A stretch of DNA of 64,000 nucleotides from Micrasema longulum (lineage: Eukaryota; Arthropoda; Insecta; Trichoptera; Brachycentridae). The stretch spans positions 310,001 through 374,000 of the forward strand of contig JAGVSM010004985.1 of NCBI GenBank assembly GCA_022494885.1, written 5' to 3'. Every line of letters starts with the position of its first letter. The stretch's first letter is position 1. Of the stretch, positions 63,311 to 64,000 are shown one piece after another. The notes below the pieces were generated by a model that had not been told where the DNA came from, did not search any database, and saw nothing but the letters and a program-made list of their open reading frames with translations. A program made the translations under genes and the position numbers.

Positions 63311-63762
63311 GTTTAACTAACTTATACTATTTGTAATTTACAAGCTTAGATATTAGTTATGTATTTTAAATTATTATTTTTATGGAAGTTCAACAAAGAT
63401 ACATAAAATACATACATTTTGTAAGTGAGCATTGTTTACATTCTTTTTACATATCCTCAATTATAGAACTTTACCATCTTTCATAAATTATATAAAATCA
63501 ATGAGTAACTTTATTAAATCAATTTAAGTAATTAAAAAGATTAAGTGAAAGGTTTTTATCTTATAAAAATTGAGTTAAAAAGATAAAATGGAGTTAAAGA
63601 TAAGAAACAATTTTTTTTTAAAGAAAAGAAAAGAGAAAATAACATATTAGAAGTAATAAAATAAACAAAAATTAATTTACATACACAAAAAAATTATTAG
63701 ATACCGTATTTGATTTAAGAAACATAGACATATTTTCTTATAATCACGATAAATTTCAATAT

Positions 63763-64000
63763 TTACTTTTTTTCTGTTTTGTTATAGAGTCTTAACATTC
63801 TTTCAAGAGAGTTCAAATGTGCCATATTGTTTGTAAAAATTGGAAGGTGAAATGTATCAGGTGATCTTAGACGCCTACGAGCAACGTACAATGACACATT
63901 TTCAACACAAAACACTGAATCAACATTATTGTGAATTATATTATACAAGTACATAATATTATAAAGTGTTAACCATATTATAAAGTGAATATAAATAATA
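63763..64000 (-). pseudogene. Non-LTR RT C-terminus, cut by the window end
   Basis: An open minus-strand frame reads MYLYNIIHNNVDSVFCVENV, then SLYVARRRLRSPDTFHLPIF and TNNMAHLNSLERMLRLYNKT, ending at 63763. The pattern FLY.I.N...D......V.L.V..R.LR....FHLP...TN....SP..R....YN matches the jockey/CR1-like RT C-terminus, as in the intact copy at 9373-10749. The element continues beyond the window. Its UTR, within 63311-63762, is A-rich. Confidence 0.7.

Noticed and set aside
1..64000. CRISPR arrays, operons or prokaryotic genes
   Set aside because: No regularly spaced repeats with unique spacers, no ribosome-binding-site-led gene runs, and everything recognisable is eukaryotic transposon sequence.

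Overview
This is AT-rich eukaryotic DNA, most likely from an insect. The clues are jockey/CR1-like, RTE-like and Penelope-like retroelement fragments, Tc1-like transposons, at least four tRNA-derived SINE-type families with RTE-style ATGATGATG tails, and the absence of any bacterial gene organisation. A lepidopteran or other insect is plausible, but the sequence alone does not settle the order. No complete conventional protein-coding gene is visible. Nearly everything recognisable is an interspersed repeat, usually truncated and often nested in another repeat.

Layout: 1-7.2 kb holds reverse-transcriptase (RT) pieces in both orientations, SINEs and an RTE-type 3' end. 8.7-10.75 kb holds the best-preserved coding sequence, a minus-strand RT open for 459 codons with intact catalytic motifs but no endonuclease half. 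11.6-12.2 kb is Helitron-like. 15.19-18.0 kb is a nested locus: a ~175 bp tandem repeat interrupted by a Tc1-like transposon, itself interrupted by a LINE 3' fragment. 19.16-19.75 kb is a TA-flanked MITE. 20.01-22.22 kb holds a weak candidate for a tiny two-exon host gene. 21.66-21.79 kb is a GIY-YIG endonuclease fragment of a Penelope-like element. 24-36 kb has SINEs, hairpin MITEs and RT tails. 37.45-39.03 kb is a second, oppositely oriented Tc1-like copy. 43.4-46 kb has RT tails, an RTE C-terminus split by an insertion, and a perfect 176 bp tandem duplication. 46.97-51.63 kb has a MITE, a Penelope-type inverted terminal-repeat pair with hammerhead-like motifs, and a 1.25 kb foldback element. 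52.9-64 kb has further SINEs, RT tails, a second Penelope-type pair and an 802 bp inverted-repeat element.

No genes here can be seen to work as a pathway. The active biology was transposition: LINE/RTE enzymes probably mobilised the SINEs in trans, and Tc1-like or related transposases probably moved the MITEs. Almost all copies carry lethal damage (RT active-site boxes FADY and YLAD-stop; Tc1 catalytic D replaced by I or H). The most interesting items are three unrelated inverted-repeat pairs that look like Penelope-type terminal repeats with hammerhead-like cores, a foldback family with about nine members that forms near-perfect palindromes, and the candidate 40-residue spliced ORF.
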